From Apricaphanius iberus (taxonomy: Eukaryota; Chordata; Actinopteri; Cyprinodontiformes; Aphaniidae): a DNA stretch of 64,000 bases. Position 1 is the first letter of the stretch. The number at the start of each line of letters is the position of its first letter. The position numbers and the translations under genes were made by a program. The stretch covers positions 310,001 to 374,000 of the forward strand of contig JAPXFQ010001964.1 of assembly GCA_028564705.1 (NCBI GenBank), given 5' to 3'. Positions 1 to 14,671 of the stretch are shown here, in pieces. Below the pieces are notes generated by a model. It was not told where the DNA came from and ran no database searches. It was given only the letters and a program-made list of their open reading frames with translations.

Positions 1-759
1 AATCATGTTTGATTCACAAATATGGGCAAAGTCTTATTTAAATGTTTCTAAACATCAACAATGAGTCTTTTCAAGTGGTTACCGTACACAATATAAGCTG
101 CAAGTTCACCTGTTGTAACATGAGACATTTACACAGAAAGGTGGTACATGGAAAAAAATTTTTGGTTTTATTTGCCTCTGCCAGAAAGTAATGTTTTCGT
201 TCCCGTCTGTCTCTGTTGGCAACATAACTCAAAAAGTTATGGACGGATTTTGATGAAATTTAAAGTAAATGGCCACAATGGGATCAGGACAACTGATTTA
301 AGTTTAAAGTTGATCTGACAGGAAGCACATATTCCAGCCTCTGACTAACGGTGTATACCTCCACTCCTTTCCTGTGTCGTCGAGCTCACAGGCGGCGCCC
401 CTCGCGCAGGTGCCCCTAATCTCCACTGGAAGAGCGCGGCAAGAGCATGAACTCAGTCGTGCATCTCATTCAGAGAAATTTTTTATTGGAAAAGTACAGA
501 AAGATAATGGGAGGGGGACGATTGGCCCTGGTGGAGGTCTTCGCTCTTTTTTTTTTTCAAACTCTGCCTGAAAATCTGCAAACCAGAGTTACACGGTTAG
601 AAAATAAATCATATTTTAGCATACCTGAAATGTTTGGTTCCCACCTTCATTTTGTCCACTCAAGCCAACGTCTCACCATTGATCCCAGCTAAATTAGGTC
701 TTAAAAATCACAAAATTTAGTCCTACTCATAGTATTGCAAAATATATCGTGATGCAGAT

Positions 760-1460
760 TGTTAGAGCAGGGCGATATGACCTGAAATCTATATTGCGAT
801 ACAATCTAAAACATGTGCACTAACGATGCGTATTGTGGTATGTTCTTTTTTTTTTGGTCTTTATATATTTCAAAATGAACATTCTCACTTTTCAGATACA
901 TTCCAGCAGAAAAACTTCAAAAAGATTTATTTGGATGTAATAAAAAATGTAATATTGAATAATTCCTAATTTTATTTAAATGTAATAAAATATTTCATAT
1001 TTTAAAAAAATCATAATTGAAGTCACAACATAAAGATTAATTAAATAAAAGCTAAATATTCTGAAAATAAAATTCATATTTTTATTTCAATGTAATAAAA
1101 TATGTAATATTTAATAAAAATCAAATTTATTTTCAAAACAGAAATAAAGATTAAGACATTTTAAATCAAATAAAAGCTAAATATTCTTGAAATAAAATTC
1201 ATAATAATCTGCTGCCCATGTTGCTCATTTATACATTTAATACTGCACAAAAAGAAATTCGCATATATTTAGACTAAAAATAATGCCAGTACAACAGGCT
1301 TCTCTGTCGTTAAATACTAAACAATAACCTTTAAACTTTTAATATCTAGTGTGAAGACAAACAGTGAACACCAGTATCCTCACTTACCTGGTAGTAAGTA
1401 TGGAGGCACAGCTTGATGACATCATCAAAATACATAACCGTGGTATAGTCAAAATCTTTA
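760..1460. repeat. AT-rich MITE-like repeat with an internal tandem duplication
   Basis: The left edge reads 'gggcgatatgacctgaaatc' and the right part has 'atacataaccgtggtatagtc', resembling the 'gggcgatatgg...' ends of common teleost non-autonomous DNA transposons. Inside, about 120 bp containing 'aaataaaagctaaatattct' is present twice in tandem (roughly 960-1080 and 1080-1205). It lies in the intron just before the last KLHL15 exon. The family is inferred from resemblance only. No gene is visible in 1-760 apart from short chance frames. Confidence 0.4.
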
Positions 1461-1598
1461 CCTTTGGCTAAATTTATATTGTTTTTTACCTTATACCTTT
1501 TATGTTGTCCACTATTACATATCGTATCACCAGAGTCTTGCCATTACAAACAAATAGTTGTGGTAAATCTCTCTGTATTTATGTTGCTGGTTTTGTAG

Positions 1599-2355
1599 AT
1601 CGGAGTTCGCCGTGGGAGTCATCGGGAAGTTCATTTACGCCGTGGCGGGGCGCACTCGAGACGAGACCTTCTACTCCACAGAGCGCTACGACATCACGGA
1701 GGACCGCTGGGAGTTCGTGGATCCGTATCCCGTCAACAAGTATGGACACGAGGGGACCGTCCTGAACGGCAAACTGTACATCACCGGCGGCATCACATCC
1801 TCCTCTACCTCCAAGCAGGTGTGTGTGTTCGACCCGGGCCGGGAGGCGGGTGGCGGCGGAGGAGGAGGTCCGGGCGGTTCAGAGTCGCACAGGACGCGCA
1901 CGGCCCGTGGCCCGCTGCTGCCCGGCACCCACGCCAGCTGCTGGGAGAACAAATCCAAAATGAACTACGCGCGCTGCTTCCACAAGATGATCTCCCACAA
2001 CGGGAAGCTGTACGTGTTCGGAGGCGTGTGCGTGATCCTGCGGGCGTCCTTTGAGTCGCAGGGCTGCCCGTCCACCGAGGTGTATGACCCGGACACGGAC
2101 GAATGGACCATCCTGGCCTCCATGCCTATCGGGCGCAGCGGCCACGGGGTGGCAGTGTTGGACAGGCAGATCATGGTGCTGGGCGGCCTGTGCTACAACG
2201 GCCACTACAGTGACTCCATCCTTACCTTCGACCCCGACGAGAACAAGTGGAAGGAGGACGAGTATCCTAGGATGCCTTGCAAACTGGACGGCCTGCAGGT
2301 GTGCAGCCTGCATTTCCCAGAGTATGTGCTGGAGCACGTCAGACGCTGCAGCTGA
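1599..2355 (+). CDS. klhl15: Kelch-like protein 15, last coding exon (partial gene)
   Basis: C-terminal Kelch-propeller part of a BTB-BACK-Kelch protein, the substrate adaptor of a CUL3 ubiquitin ligase; mammalian KLHL15 is reported to target a PP2A B' subunit and CtIP/RBBP8. The exon opens after the acceptor 'ttttgtag' at 1591-1598 with one base of a split codon, then reads SEFAVGVIGKF. It runs about 251 codons to TGA at 2353-2355, ending HVRRCS. Kelch signatures are visible (YITGG, YVFGG, MVLGG, each followed by a YDP or FDP strand). The BTB and BACK domains and earlier Kelch repeats must lie left of the window. A Gly-rich insertion (GGGGGGG near 1848-1870) sits in an inter-blade loop. The gene name rests on recognised sequence plus the KLHL15-APOO-SAT1-ACOT9 order shared with human Xp22.11. 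Confidence 0.9.
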
Positions 2356-2673
2356 GGTTTGCTTCACGCCACGTTTTCTACAGGACTGAGGGGTCCCGCT
2401 GGGGGAATCGGGGGTTTTCCAGGTGGGATCTTTTAAACCAGAGACCAGCACTAATTGTGAGGTGAGGAAAAGGTGGCAAGGGGCCATGAAGTCGCTCCTT
2501 CTTCTCAACGAAGGCAGCCGATATGTGGCCTGATGAGGAGCCCGAACGTTTTCACTATTACCTTTCTCAGAAAATTAAAGAAAAAAATGATGTCAGTGCG
2601 AAAAAACACAAAAAGGTTTAATTCTGCTGGTTTCTGTTCGGACTGTGTCTATATACTCTGTGTATTTAGGCTG
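2356..2673 (+). other. Probable start of KLHL15 3' UTR
   Basis: Follows the KLHL15 stop directly. No other gene is visible. I cannot place the polyadenylation site: AATAAA-like strings occur at several points downstream in AT-rich DNA and none stands out. Confidence 0.35.
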
Positions 2674-4320
2674 CCTGGTCAGGCTCGCTGCAGAAACAGA
2701 CTAGAAGAGTCCTAATGAGTGCCGTTTGTAAAGTTACACTGTCGAAAATTAACACCAATAATGTGGCTTAAATAGTAAGTCATAAAGGGGAATAAAAGAG
2801 ACAAAGTGGGGGGTAATTTTTCTTAGTAGTATTACATTTACATTTTACATAATACTTTATAAATGACAGTTTTACCCCAAATTTACACCAAAGCGTCACC
2901 ACGCAAGGTGACGCTCAAAGTAGGTTTGAGTTCTTCCAAGATATGATGTGCCAACACAGGAAAGAACAAAGATTTAGCTAAATAAATCTAAAAAATCAAA
3001 CAAAATAAAAATCCTGAACCCATGGTCTTCTTTCTTCTCTCAGCCCCTTGTCAGCAAGAAAAAGAAAGACCAGGATTTGTCTTATACTTGCCGTGGTATG
3101 TAAAAATATTCATGATTGTTAAAAAGTTACGTTGCAACACAACTGATGAAGTGTGTAGAGCTAATAGTTGTAGAGCTTGGTATGATCCGAACATGGACGA
3201 GGAAGCGCAACAAACATTAGCAGGCTATTTCTTACACATATATACATTTTATTTCAGCAAATCAATACATTGGGTTCTTTTATTAACGAGAACTTACCCC
3301 TTTTATAACTAAAGAGCAACAGCAGAAGAGAAGTCCGTAGCTGGGAACCGGTACACACGACGCTCTCTTCACGTTTTGGTTTGTATTGACGCCTTTAAAT
3401 AGATGGGCTTAAAACGGGTATGCTCGCACTATGCTCGCACAATGCTTTGGTGTAAATTCTGGGTCAAACTGAATATTTAGCTTCCTAAATAAATACTTTG
3501 TTTGGCTTCCAAACCGAATATTTAGCTTGCTATTTACTTAGCTAAATGTTTAGTATGCAAGCTAACTAGATATTAAGCTTCCTAACTAAATATTTAGCTT
3601 TTTATGTAGCTGCATAGATATTTAACTTTCAAAGTAAATATTTAGCTAACTAAATATTTAGTTTGACAGCTAAATATTTATTATGCAAGCTAACTAGATA
3701 TCAAGCTCCCAAACTCAATATTTAGCTTTACAAATATTTAGTCTCCTAAGTTTAGCCATATACATTTTAGCCAACTATTTAGCTTCATAAGCAAATATTT
3801 TGCTTGCTATTTAGGTGGCTAAGTATTTAGAAGGCTAAATATTTAGGTTCCATACTAAATATTTAGCTTCCAAACAAAATATTTTGTTTAGCAGCTAAAA
3901 GTATTGAAGCTAACTAGAAATTTAGCTTCCAAACTAAATATTTAGTTTGGCAGCTAAATATTAAGTAAGCAAGATAACTAGAATTTAAGGTTCCAAACTA
4001 AATATTTAGCAAACTAAATGTTAAGTTTGGCAGCTAAGTATTTAGTATGCATGCTAACTAGGTATTAAGCTTCTAAACTAGATATTTAGCTTTGAAACAA
4101 AAATATTTAGCTAACCAGATATTTAGCTACTTAATTAAACCTCCAGACTGAATATTGGTGAAAATATGACTTATAATCATTAACTCTCTTTTTTTTTCTT
4201 TTATAAATAACCTAGACTGTCTGCATTATACTTTTGATGTCTAACTTTACAAACGGACCCCCTATAGAGTCCAGCTTCATTTAATAAAAATCCGTTTCTG
4301 CACTCGCTTCCAGAGGCTCG
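2674..4320. repeat. Inverted arms flanking an AT-rich block; possible DNA transposon
   Basis: The left arm (about 2674-2740) holds 'gctcgctgcagaaacagac' and 'gccgtttgtaaagtta'. The right arm (about 4243-4320) holds the reverse complements, 'aactttacaaacgg' and 'gtttctgcactcgc', in mirrored order. Paired arms in opposite orientation about 1.6 kb apart fit a non-autonomous DNA transposon. No transposase frame is seen inside, and exact termini and a target duplication were not resolved. Confidence 0.4.
3460..4150. repeat. Degenerate array of the self-complementary motif ctaaatatttagc
   Basis: About 690 bp in which variants of 'aactaaatatttagcttcc' recur every few tens of bases, mixed with 'gcaagctaactagatatt'. 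The core 'gctaaatatttagc' is a perfect palindrome. Spacing is irregular and the copies have diverged. Weaker gctaatgttagc-like traces continue near 5400-6900. Confidence 0.75.
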
Positions 4321-7300
4321 TAAGATGTTTAAACAATAGGTTAGCTGACATATTACCACTTTTTTAAATCCCTACGAAAAATGAAAGACATATTAAAACA
4401 AAAATAACACTATACTCTGTTGTGTAGTTGACTGCATAATTTGTCTTTAAAGATGAAATACATAGGTAGGAAACCATTGATGCTGCATCAGATCCTTCTG
4501 CCACCAGCTTTAAACTCACCTGGTTCCGGTTTTCCTTCCAGTGCGTTCCAGCTTTCAGTCTCAGCTCTGTTCTTCGATTCCAGATATCCACCATCGTGTG
4601 CTCATGTTCATATAACGCTGCATAATCACCGTGTCTTTCTGCGCTTCCCTTCTGCCTTCTGTAAAAACGGCTTGAAAGTAAAGTTTGTCCACAAGGGAAC
4701 CATTACGTGGTATAATCATACTCTTAATTTCCTTATGCACCTGTTGATGAGGTTAGATATTACACAGGCTCGGAGCTGCGCTGCTGTACCTTTGGTTTTG
4801 TTTACATTCCATGCACTTTATCAGTTCTTAATGTGAGTGTAAATAGTATAACCTGCACTGGATCGCTGGAGGAGTTTCACTGCGTCTGAAATTACTCACT
4901 GGTAATTGGAGATGAAGTAAAATGCACCGAGCTTGAAATAAGATGAGGGTTTTTGGGCATTTTTATAAATCTGGACCTCATTCAAGAACTTATGACCGTT
5001 TTGTTTTCACCCGACTGTTGATGAGAAAAATAAAGTTATAACTTGGAGCTAGAAACTGTGAGGCTAGCAGTGCTATGAGTAGAAAGGAATTTTCTGCACC
5101 AAAACATTTTGAAGGTCTTCTGTTTTTCCCCTCAATCTACTATTGGAATGACACAAAATTCCTATAATGATACATAGATGGCTATACAATGTTGGTGCTC
5201 AATACATTTGTATGTTACGACAGAAAATGAACTGTTAACTCAGATGTCGAGACATTTCCTGCTGTCTACTAAAACTGTCAGTTGATCTCAGCTGGTTGAT
5301 TTGTTTTGCATTTGCTTTATTAAAGATTGCAAAATTAAATCCTTAAAAACCAAAATGTCTGCCGGTTACTTAAAGTATCGAAACTGACACAAGTACTGAC
5401 ATTTTTAGTAATGTTAGCTTTAGATATCACCACAAAATCGGTAGGTAAAATTAGTTTGGGTTTACACTAACTGCTGCTAATGTAGAAGTTACTTGTGATT
5501 TGGCTTTAAAAGAAAGTTAACTTGAAAAAGTTAACCCAACAATCTTCAGTATGGATTACAAATGAGGGTGTACAAAATGCTAAAGTTAGCTTTAGCTTGT
5601 GATTGCTGCAGTTACTTTAGCAGCTAACTTTAAATTGATTTAGCCAAAAAATGTTTACTTTAGCTTTTTTTGCCAAACATTATCTGTTTTCAATTAATAC
5701 AACTTTAACAATATATCCATTTGAAAACTGAATAAAATGCATCAGAATACTATGAAGATGGTGTGAGTGGAATTTTCATTCAATGAAAGTACAAGTTATT
5801 GATAATGACAGGCAATCACTAGATACACCTAGCTTTATCTCAAGATATCTATAGCAATTTACCAGATAGATTACCACTTAATTTGGAATTAAAAAGGTAA
5901 ACATTTTGGAATTATATGAAATGACAAAAAAAAAAAAACAGCTAAATTTAGCCTTATATTTTTCTGCTATGACTACCAAATAGGGGCGCACAAAGTGCTA
6001 ATGTTAGCTTTACGTTATTATGATCGCTACAGATTGCTTTAAATTGATTTAGCCAACAAAATTGTTTGAAAGAACAAAGCAAATATTTTAATTCAATGAA
6101 GGTATAACTTAATGATAACAGGAAATTAGTAGATAAACATATCTTCATCTTACACTAACTACAGCTAATGTAGCAGTTAGCTTTCATTTTATTTGGCATA
6201 CAAACTAATTGTATCTTGTTTCTTATGAAAGTGTGTCGGATGACTTAAAAAGTCTTTAATGATAGTTACATCAGTTACATTTTTGTGTTTAATTTGCAAA
6301 AAAAGTAACTGTAAAATATGAGTGGTCAAATGGCAGTATCGCATCACAGCATGCATATTTTAAATGAAAGAGCCCTTTGTTAGAACAGAAATGTTAGCAT
6401 GAGATTCATATTTATTATTTCTTTGCCATCATTGACTAGGTTAACTGCTTTCTTGAATAATTATGTAAAACGGAAAAACGAGGGAACATTTTACTTGATT
6501 GAATCTCATTTAAGCTACAGATAATGGTAGTGTAAAATGCCGATATTATCTTTAGCTTAGCCTAGCTGCAAATATCGTACCAGCTACCGTTCATTTGATT
6601 GTGCATGCAACATTTATTCATATAAGTTTTTCTGTTTTTTTCCTAAAAGATAATGTGTTCATAAATAACAATTCAAGAAATATAAAATGTTCAATGTTTA
6701 AAACTTAATAAAAACATAAAAACAAAATAAGTAGGCCTCTTTTAATCCCTTACTGTTATAAAGTGTTGTTACTCAACTTCATTATGTACTATAAACCCTA
6801 TTATGATGATGATGATGATTAAATAATTATTTACAAGATTTGGTAAGATAATAGAATTATCTTTTGCATTGGCTAGCTAAAACTAGCTAACTTGATATTA
6901 GCTTCCTTCGTAATTTATTTTAAATAACATTTTTAGCTAATTAGTTTATCATATTTTATTCAAATTTTAAACTGTATTTATCTTCTTAGCGCTTCCGGTA
7001 CAGCTGCTTACTTATTTTGTCAAATACTGTAGGTTTTGTTGGTTTCGCAAGTTAACTGTTGTTCAAACTTGAATCTATCAGATGTTCTTGTTTGAGGTCC
7101 ATCAGTAATTTACTTCTGCCAAATAATTACCAGCCTTTTGTTTCAGTGGATTCTGTGGATTATCTACTGACTGAGATCTGTTTTAATTTCAGACACAGAT
7201 AAATCGTCTGCAGTACAGTTTTCTGGAAGATTTCCACCTGCCGTTGTCTTAGAACGAAGCTTGCACCTTTCAACACCTGGACACAACCATGGCCACGTAG

Positions 7301-9580
7301 CTGTTTGATGACCAGCTTTGTTTAATTTTATTTTTTGAGCTAACTGTGAAAAGGGCTAGAGCAAACAATGATGCAGTTTCCTCCGTCCATCTGCTGCGTA
7401 TTTATTTATTTTATGAGCTAGTGCTTTTCACTGAGCTATGCAGTAACAGTATCAGGAATGTTTATTATGAGTATTTCATTGACAGCCTGGTTCTTTTCAG
7501 ACATTTTCCTAAATTGCCGTTTTAATCAGTTGTTGAGGGGTCCGTAAAGTCATCAAAATGATAAATGCTAACAGTTTATTTTCTAAAGTATGTCTAGATG
7601 TGTAAATATTAATATGTAGGAATTTGAAGAAAACATTCTCTGGTTTTGAACATTTCAAAAAGTAATTATTTTGGTGCATCTATTTATTATGTCATCCCTT
7701 TATTTAATCTGTGTCACAGTTCTGCAGCTGATTTATTAAGCATTCTCTAGGATGTTGCTGTTTGAAGAAGAAACTCGTAACCAATAAAGTACAGCGGCCC
7801 CTATCTGAGCTACATGCGGGTAAATGGAGCAGCTTCCTTTAGTCCACCATCCTCCAGTCTGTCAGTAGGAAATAAGAATAGAGGATGTTAAAAAATGAAA
7901 CTTCACTAGCTTATTCGAGTATCGGGGGAGGAGAAAGAAACACCTGGATAAACTATCTTACTCTGAGTAGAAACTCTTTGGAAACGATTTGTAACTCCTT
8001 TCCAGAAATAAATGTTCATACTGGTCAACCTACAGTGGTCTGTCTGTGTTTTCTGACAATTATGTTAAGTTTTTTTTGTGTGTGTCTTCAGTCATTTCCA
8101 AAAAATAAACCATTCCTTTCATGAATCCAGACCTAATGAAGAAACTAGTGGGATCATATCAGACAGTTGTCTGTCCTGTGTGTCTTTGTGGCAGAGCTTC
8201 GTACCCAAATCACTGCTGGAAAAAGCGAACGGTTGCCCTGCAATCCAGCAAAGATAAACAGGGTTAGGGAATGAATGGATTTCTATTTCAAACAAAGGAA
8301 ACCTTTAAAACTTTAAAGCAAAGAAGTATGAGCAAACCTGTAAAACATTCACCATGTGGTTGTAAAAGTCACTTAAGTCTCCTGACTTAATAAAATTATT
8401 TCATTTGAAAATTAATCTTTAACTTTTTCAGGTACTTTTAAACTGCACTTAAACAACAGAATTTATTTTAGTTTTACCTGGTATTTTATAACAATCTAAC
8501 CGTCTACTACATGGGTTATGAAGGAATATCATTTCTAATACTGCTAATGTGCCACTATCTACTTTTCTAATGGGATAAGGATAATAAACTAGTTGTTATA
8601 AATGCCAATAATAAGAGATTGACTTATGATGTGACCTAAAATACAAAAAAAAAAACCCTATTGTCTTAATTATGATCTACTCTTCTTTTTTCCTCAGTGA
8701 AATTAGTATGTATTCACATGCCTGTAAACATTGTTTCAGTTATTTTTTAGCCCTTTAAATATGTTTCTATCACAACAGGCCACTGGTTTGACTCATATTT
8801 CCTCTAGTGTGGACTCTGTGACATTACATTAAAAGCCGGGATTATGAAGAATTTTGTTCTTTCTAACTAATCTAAAACAAGAGAAGTTTGGTCTGATTTA
8901 ACTTAAGATGGGGAGAGAAAAAGATGAATGAGTATTGAGTATATGTAAATTTCTTGACCTATATGAAATCAAACTTTTAAAAAAAATCAACTACAGTTGA
9001 TAACATTCAGTCATCTTTATGTTTTTTGATAGTTTTTGGTGGGAACATCTATATATTCACTGTGATAGCTGCAGTCAGGTAACATTTGCAATGTTTGCAG
9101 ATGAATCCAGATGAGTTGACAGGTCTAAGAAAGTAGTGGGGCTATCTGTTGTCTCAGTGTTAGCTTTATTTAGTTTAAGATTTGCATGATTATTTAGAAA
9201 AAGTAGTTGTATTTCATTCGATCTGTCTTGTAAAAAATAATGTATTTTTCATCAACAAATGTTAGATAAAAATAGTGAATGAAGAAGAGGCATGTTGCAA
9301 TGAAAAATAAACCAGACGCAGTTTATTAAAGGAGACAACAGCTTTCTACAGAAGCTTTGGTTTTCGAATTTAATTTTCTATTTTTAGAGCTTGTTGCATT
9401 ATGGGGTCAAGTGAACATACAGTAAAGACAATAAATTATCGTTGGAAGCTATTTTTACCTTGTTTAAGATACATTTATTCATTACCTACTGTAAGTACTG
9501 GCATTATATTGAAATAAAAAACTATTATAAAATAGTTTTCCCCCTTACATTTTTTTATTTTGTAATTATCTATTTGTAAT
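4321..9580. other. Intergenic AT-rich DNA, no gene recognised
   Basis: Short open frames (for example at 4441-4836 and 7885-8124) have no recognisable domains, no matching splice structure and ordinary AT-rich composition. A (gat)n run is near 6806-6818. Possible polyadenylation strings occur (aataaa at 7784-7790), which could belong to a long KLHL15 3' UTR, but nothing proves it. Confidence 0.5.
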
Positions 9581-9659
9581 GGGTGGTCCGGGGGGTATTT
9601 TTGGTTTAAAAATATCTGAACATAACATTATATTTTTGTGTAACTGATAACATAATTAA

Positions 9660-9835
9660 AATAAATTTTAAATCACGTTACTCAGTACTCCATTAGCCTT
9701 TTTACCGAATACTTTTTTACTCTTAAGTACATTTTTTTGGATGGGTGCCTTTTACTTTTACTTGAATAAAAAGATTCTGAAGTAGTGCTACTCTAACTTG
9801 AGTACTACTTTTAGGTACCTACCCACCTCTGCTCT
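9660..9835. repeat. MITE fragment (acttttacttgagtact type)
   Basis: The stretch contains 'cttttacttttacttgaat' and ends 'gagtactacttttaggtacc...cccacctctgc', the end sequence of a common teleost hAT-type non-autonomous repeat. Only one end is clear. Confidence 0.45.
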
Positions 9836-11572
9836 GAAGCGTCTTAAAGCATCACATGTTGTAATTATTATTATAATTGTTATTATTACTTCAAAACCGA
9901 ATAATAATAAATATTAAATACTTGAAATGCTCTCTAACAGTGTTTTTTAACAGTATTTATAACTGTATTTGGCTCAAACACCAAATATACTTTAATATGC
10001 ATTACCTACATTAAAGATACTCGATATTATCGATATACTGATATTATTGGCCATTATTGGAATTAAAATGTAATACGGGAAATTATTGCAGTTTTTACTT
10101 TTCTAATGACACAACTTTACAAAATATGTACATATTTTATATCAAACTCCTCACCTGCTTCTTCTCTCTTTCAAAATGTAAAAATATAAGATGTTGTAAT
10201 TTAAAAACAAAATTTTTTCCTCATCATCATGTCTGCATTTCTTCTCACAAGACGAACAAAATCTGAGTCCTAAAGATACAAATGAAAGAACAGATTTCCA
10301 TCAGGTTTTACAAAGGAGCCATTAAACAAAAGAAGAGATGAAATGAAAATGTAAAAGTTCACCTGAATATTAATCAGATCCAACAAAGAAAGACGAAGAA
10401 ACCTCCACAGCTGAAGAAGAACCTCAAAAACAGAAAAGTCAAGGAGAATCAGAGAACATATTTTTATTTGATCACTCTCCAGAAATAGAGCAACCTCTCT
10501 AACCGATATGTGACGCAAATCTTTTGGTGTCTTCAACGGACTATAGGAAATACCAGCGGTATGTATATAGAATAGGCCTGCTAATTATGAGTAACTGTTT
10601 TCTGTTACAGTTACTATTTTTAAACATGGTATTCACTTACTTTCGTAAGACCGTTGGAGTACTTGTGTATACTTGGAGCCACAACCGCAGCCAATTAACC
10701 CTACTACACTAGCAATGAAGGAAAGGATGCATTCAATGGCGCTCTCTCGCAGTTTTTTTTTTTCAAGTGATGCTAGATTTAATTTGAGCATTCCTGACAA
10801 AAGCCTGACTAAAGCCATGGTGGTTAAAACGCGGGAAAAGATCACATCTGGCAACACTAGTCATGTCGCTGTGAAACAGCAGATGCATAAGTATGCAGGA
10901 AAACTCTAGTGTTTGCTGTAGCAGCTGTAATTCGGTGTCAATTAATGAAGGGGCATATTCGTATTACCACCTAATATATGTTTTGCAAAGGATAGTGATG
11001 ATCCAGGTGGGAAATTTCTTACATGTTTGAGTAAACTTTTGCTGGCGGGTCTCAAGACACTACACCGCCGCACATCAACAACGTCAACAGCAAACTAGAA
11101 ACACAAAGCATCCGGCTTTAAGGTACTATGTGAAAGTCATACAAAAATTAAAAGACACTGCAACGGTGTACAAAAACAAAACAAAATCCTCTACCACTGT
11201 TTTTTATTTTTATTTTTTTCCATTATTTGACTGGGCCTATATCGTGTTAGGTCATTTCTCACAGGTACAGTGCTGGTTGTATCTGACATGACATTAGCCT
11301 AATTATATGTTATGATGGGTTTCCAGAAAATTATGGCTACAAGGATAAAAGCTTTCCATTTGAAGTGCAATGAATGTCAGTTTACAATACTTTGCATATT
11401 TATAACAGAAAGTTGCAAATAACCTAATTGGCTGTGGCTGCAAAATCGCTAAACTTAATTGAAAATGAGTAAATATCAAATCTAATCAAATGTAAGGAGA
11501 TATTGTTGCTAAAAAACAGTTTGTTTGTTTGGTTGGTTTTAAGTCACTCAGAGGTAGTAGTCAGTACTGTTT
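9836..11572. other. Intergenic, no gene recognised
   Basis: AT-rich DNA. A slightly more GC-rich stretch at about 10660-11110 has short open frames on both strands with several stops; it may be an old transposon relic, but I do not recognise a family. 11572 is the last base before the left LINE target duplication (11573-11585). Confidence 0.4.
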
Positions 11573-11937
11573 AGTATTAATAATGGTTTTTTTTGGGGGG
11601 GTGTTTGTCTGTATTTTTATTGAGCACCAGTGGTACAAGACATGTACATATACATGAATGCAAAGGGCAACGATTGTTGAAACAATGCTCACGTTTTCTA
11701 ATGGTAACATTCCCCCACTCCCCGACCCCTCAGAGCATGTGGGACATTCATCCAAGGCAAAAAATAATATTAAATGAATAAGACAGAAATAGTTAAAGGA
11801 AAAGGAAAAAGAACAAAGGAAGTATACACACAAGTTCACTGCAACTAGGGCTATATACTTCACAGGACCTATGGTTCACATGGGTAAATAAATATCACAG
11901 TAGCAAGTGGATAAGCAAGAGGAGTTGCTAGCTGGTA

Positions 11938-13099
11938 CTAAGTAGGCATAGTCTTAAGTTTACCCAGATGTGACAATATTGGGTCCCAGACAGGGAAGAA
12001 TTTGTCTCTGGACCCTCTCAGTGTGTACTTTATCTTTTCTAACGGTATGAATTGCATTAGGTCACTAAGCCATAAAGATACATTCGGTGGGTTGTTTGAC
12101 TTCCAGTGCAATAAAATCCTTCTACATGCAAGCAATGTTGTGAAAGCAATTATGTTTTTATAATCTTTCCTTAGTGTAGAGTATCTTCTATCTGTACCGA
12201 AAATAGCCATTGCAGCGTTAGGTTGGAGGTCAATGTTAAGAGCCTCTGACAATGTTATGAAAATCATAGACCAGTAGGTCGTGAGGGCTGGGCACAACCA
12301 GAACATATGGGTTAAGTCGGTAGGGGTGTTACGACATCTGTCGCTGCTAGCATCTATGTTAGGGTATATTTTAGCCAATTTCACTTTCGAGTAATGAATA
12401 CGGTGTATAATTTTGAATTGAATTAAGCTCAACCTGGCACAGGAAGTGCTGTCATTTACTCTTAGTAGAGCATTGTCCCAAATGTCCTCCTCTAATTCCA
12501 GTTCCTCCCCTAACTCTTTCACCCAGTCTGCTCTAATCTTTGCAAGATCAGTGTTTTTAAGACTGGTTATCTGGCTATATATTCTTGAAACAGATTTCTT
12601 GGAACTGACAGCGGGTTCCAACAAATTCTCTAAACCCGAGGGTGGAGGTGGGTATGGAAAATTAGAAAAATGATGCTGAAGGAAGTGGCGTATTTGAAAG
12701 TAACAAAATAGACAAGACCGGGGTAGATTGAATCTGTGCGACAGATCATCAAAGTTTACAAAAATGGAGTGTGTATACAAGTCTTTCAAATAGAGAATGC
12801 CTCGCGTTTGCCAAAGGCTAAATTCAAAGTCTAACATTGCCTGGGGGAAAAGGTGGTTATTGTGCATGGGACTTATATGAAAAATGTTTTCACAATTAAA
12901 GTTCTGTCTAAGTTGAAACCAAATTTTAAGGGTATTTATGACAACTAAATTGTTGGTGTATTTCATAATAGTAACGGGCAGGGTGGAGGAGACCAAGGCT
13001 TTAAGAGATGTTGAGGTGCAGGATGCAGCCTCAAAGAGAAACCAGACTATGTCAGGGGGATCGAGCCAATGTACGATTTTTTGAACTTTTGCAGTCCAA
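11938..13099 (-). pseudogene. LINE ORF2, C-terminal part
   Basis: Open on the minus strand from the Tc1 boundary (YWTAKVQKIVHWLD) to a stop at 11938. It resembles the region after the polymerase domain of L1-type ORF2: a YW-A-- motif, a PI..TL..W-like block (VVINTLKIWFQ), and a HMFWLCP block near the end fitting the L1 C-terminal cysteine region. It has no start of its own, and the catalytic polymerase motifs (including F/YxDD) are absent. The 352-codon open stretch is a remnant, not a gene. Confidence 0.82.
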
Positions 13100-13101
13100 T
13101 A

Positions 13102-14669
<1,568 letters not shown>

Positions 14670-14671
14670 TA

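Noticed and set aside
1879..2508. 209-codon minus-strand frame opposite KLHL15
   Set aside because: Shadow of the GC-rich Kelch exon; no domain and no splice context.
3460..4150. Repeated motif with variable gaps suggesting a CRISPR-like or operator array
   Set aside because: Spacing and copies are degenerate, the interval is AT-rich, and the genome is eukaryotic.
4441..4836. 131-codon plus-strand frame
   Set aside because: No recognisable domain, no conserved neighbour, composition like the surrounding intergenic DNA.
11938..12996. 352-codon minus-strand frame as a host gene
   Set aside because: It is the C-terminal part of a LINE ORF2 within an element bounded by a 13 bp duplication.
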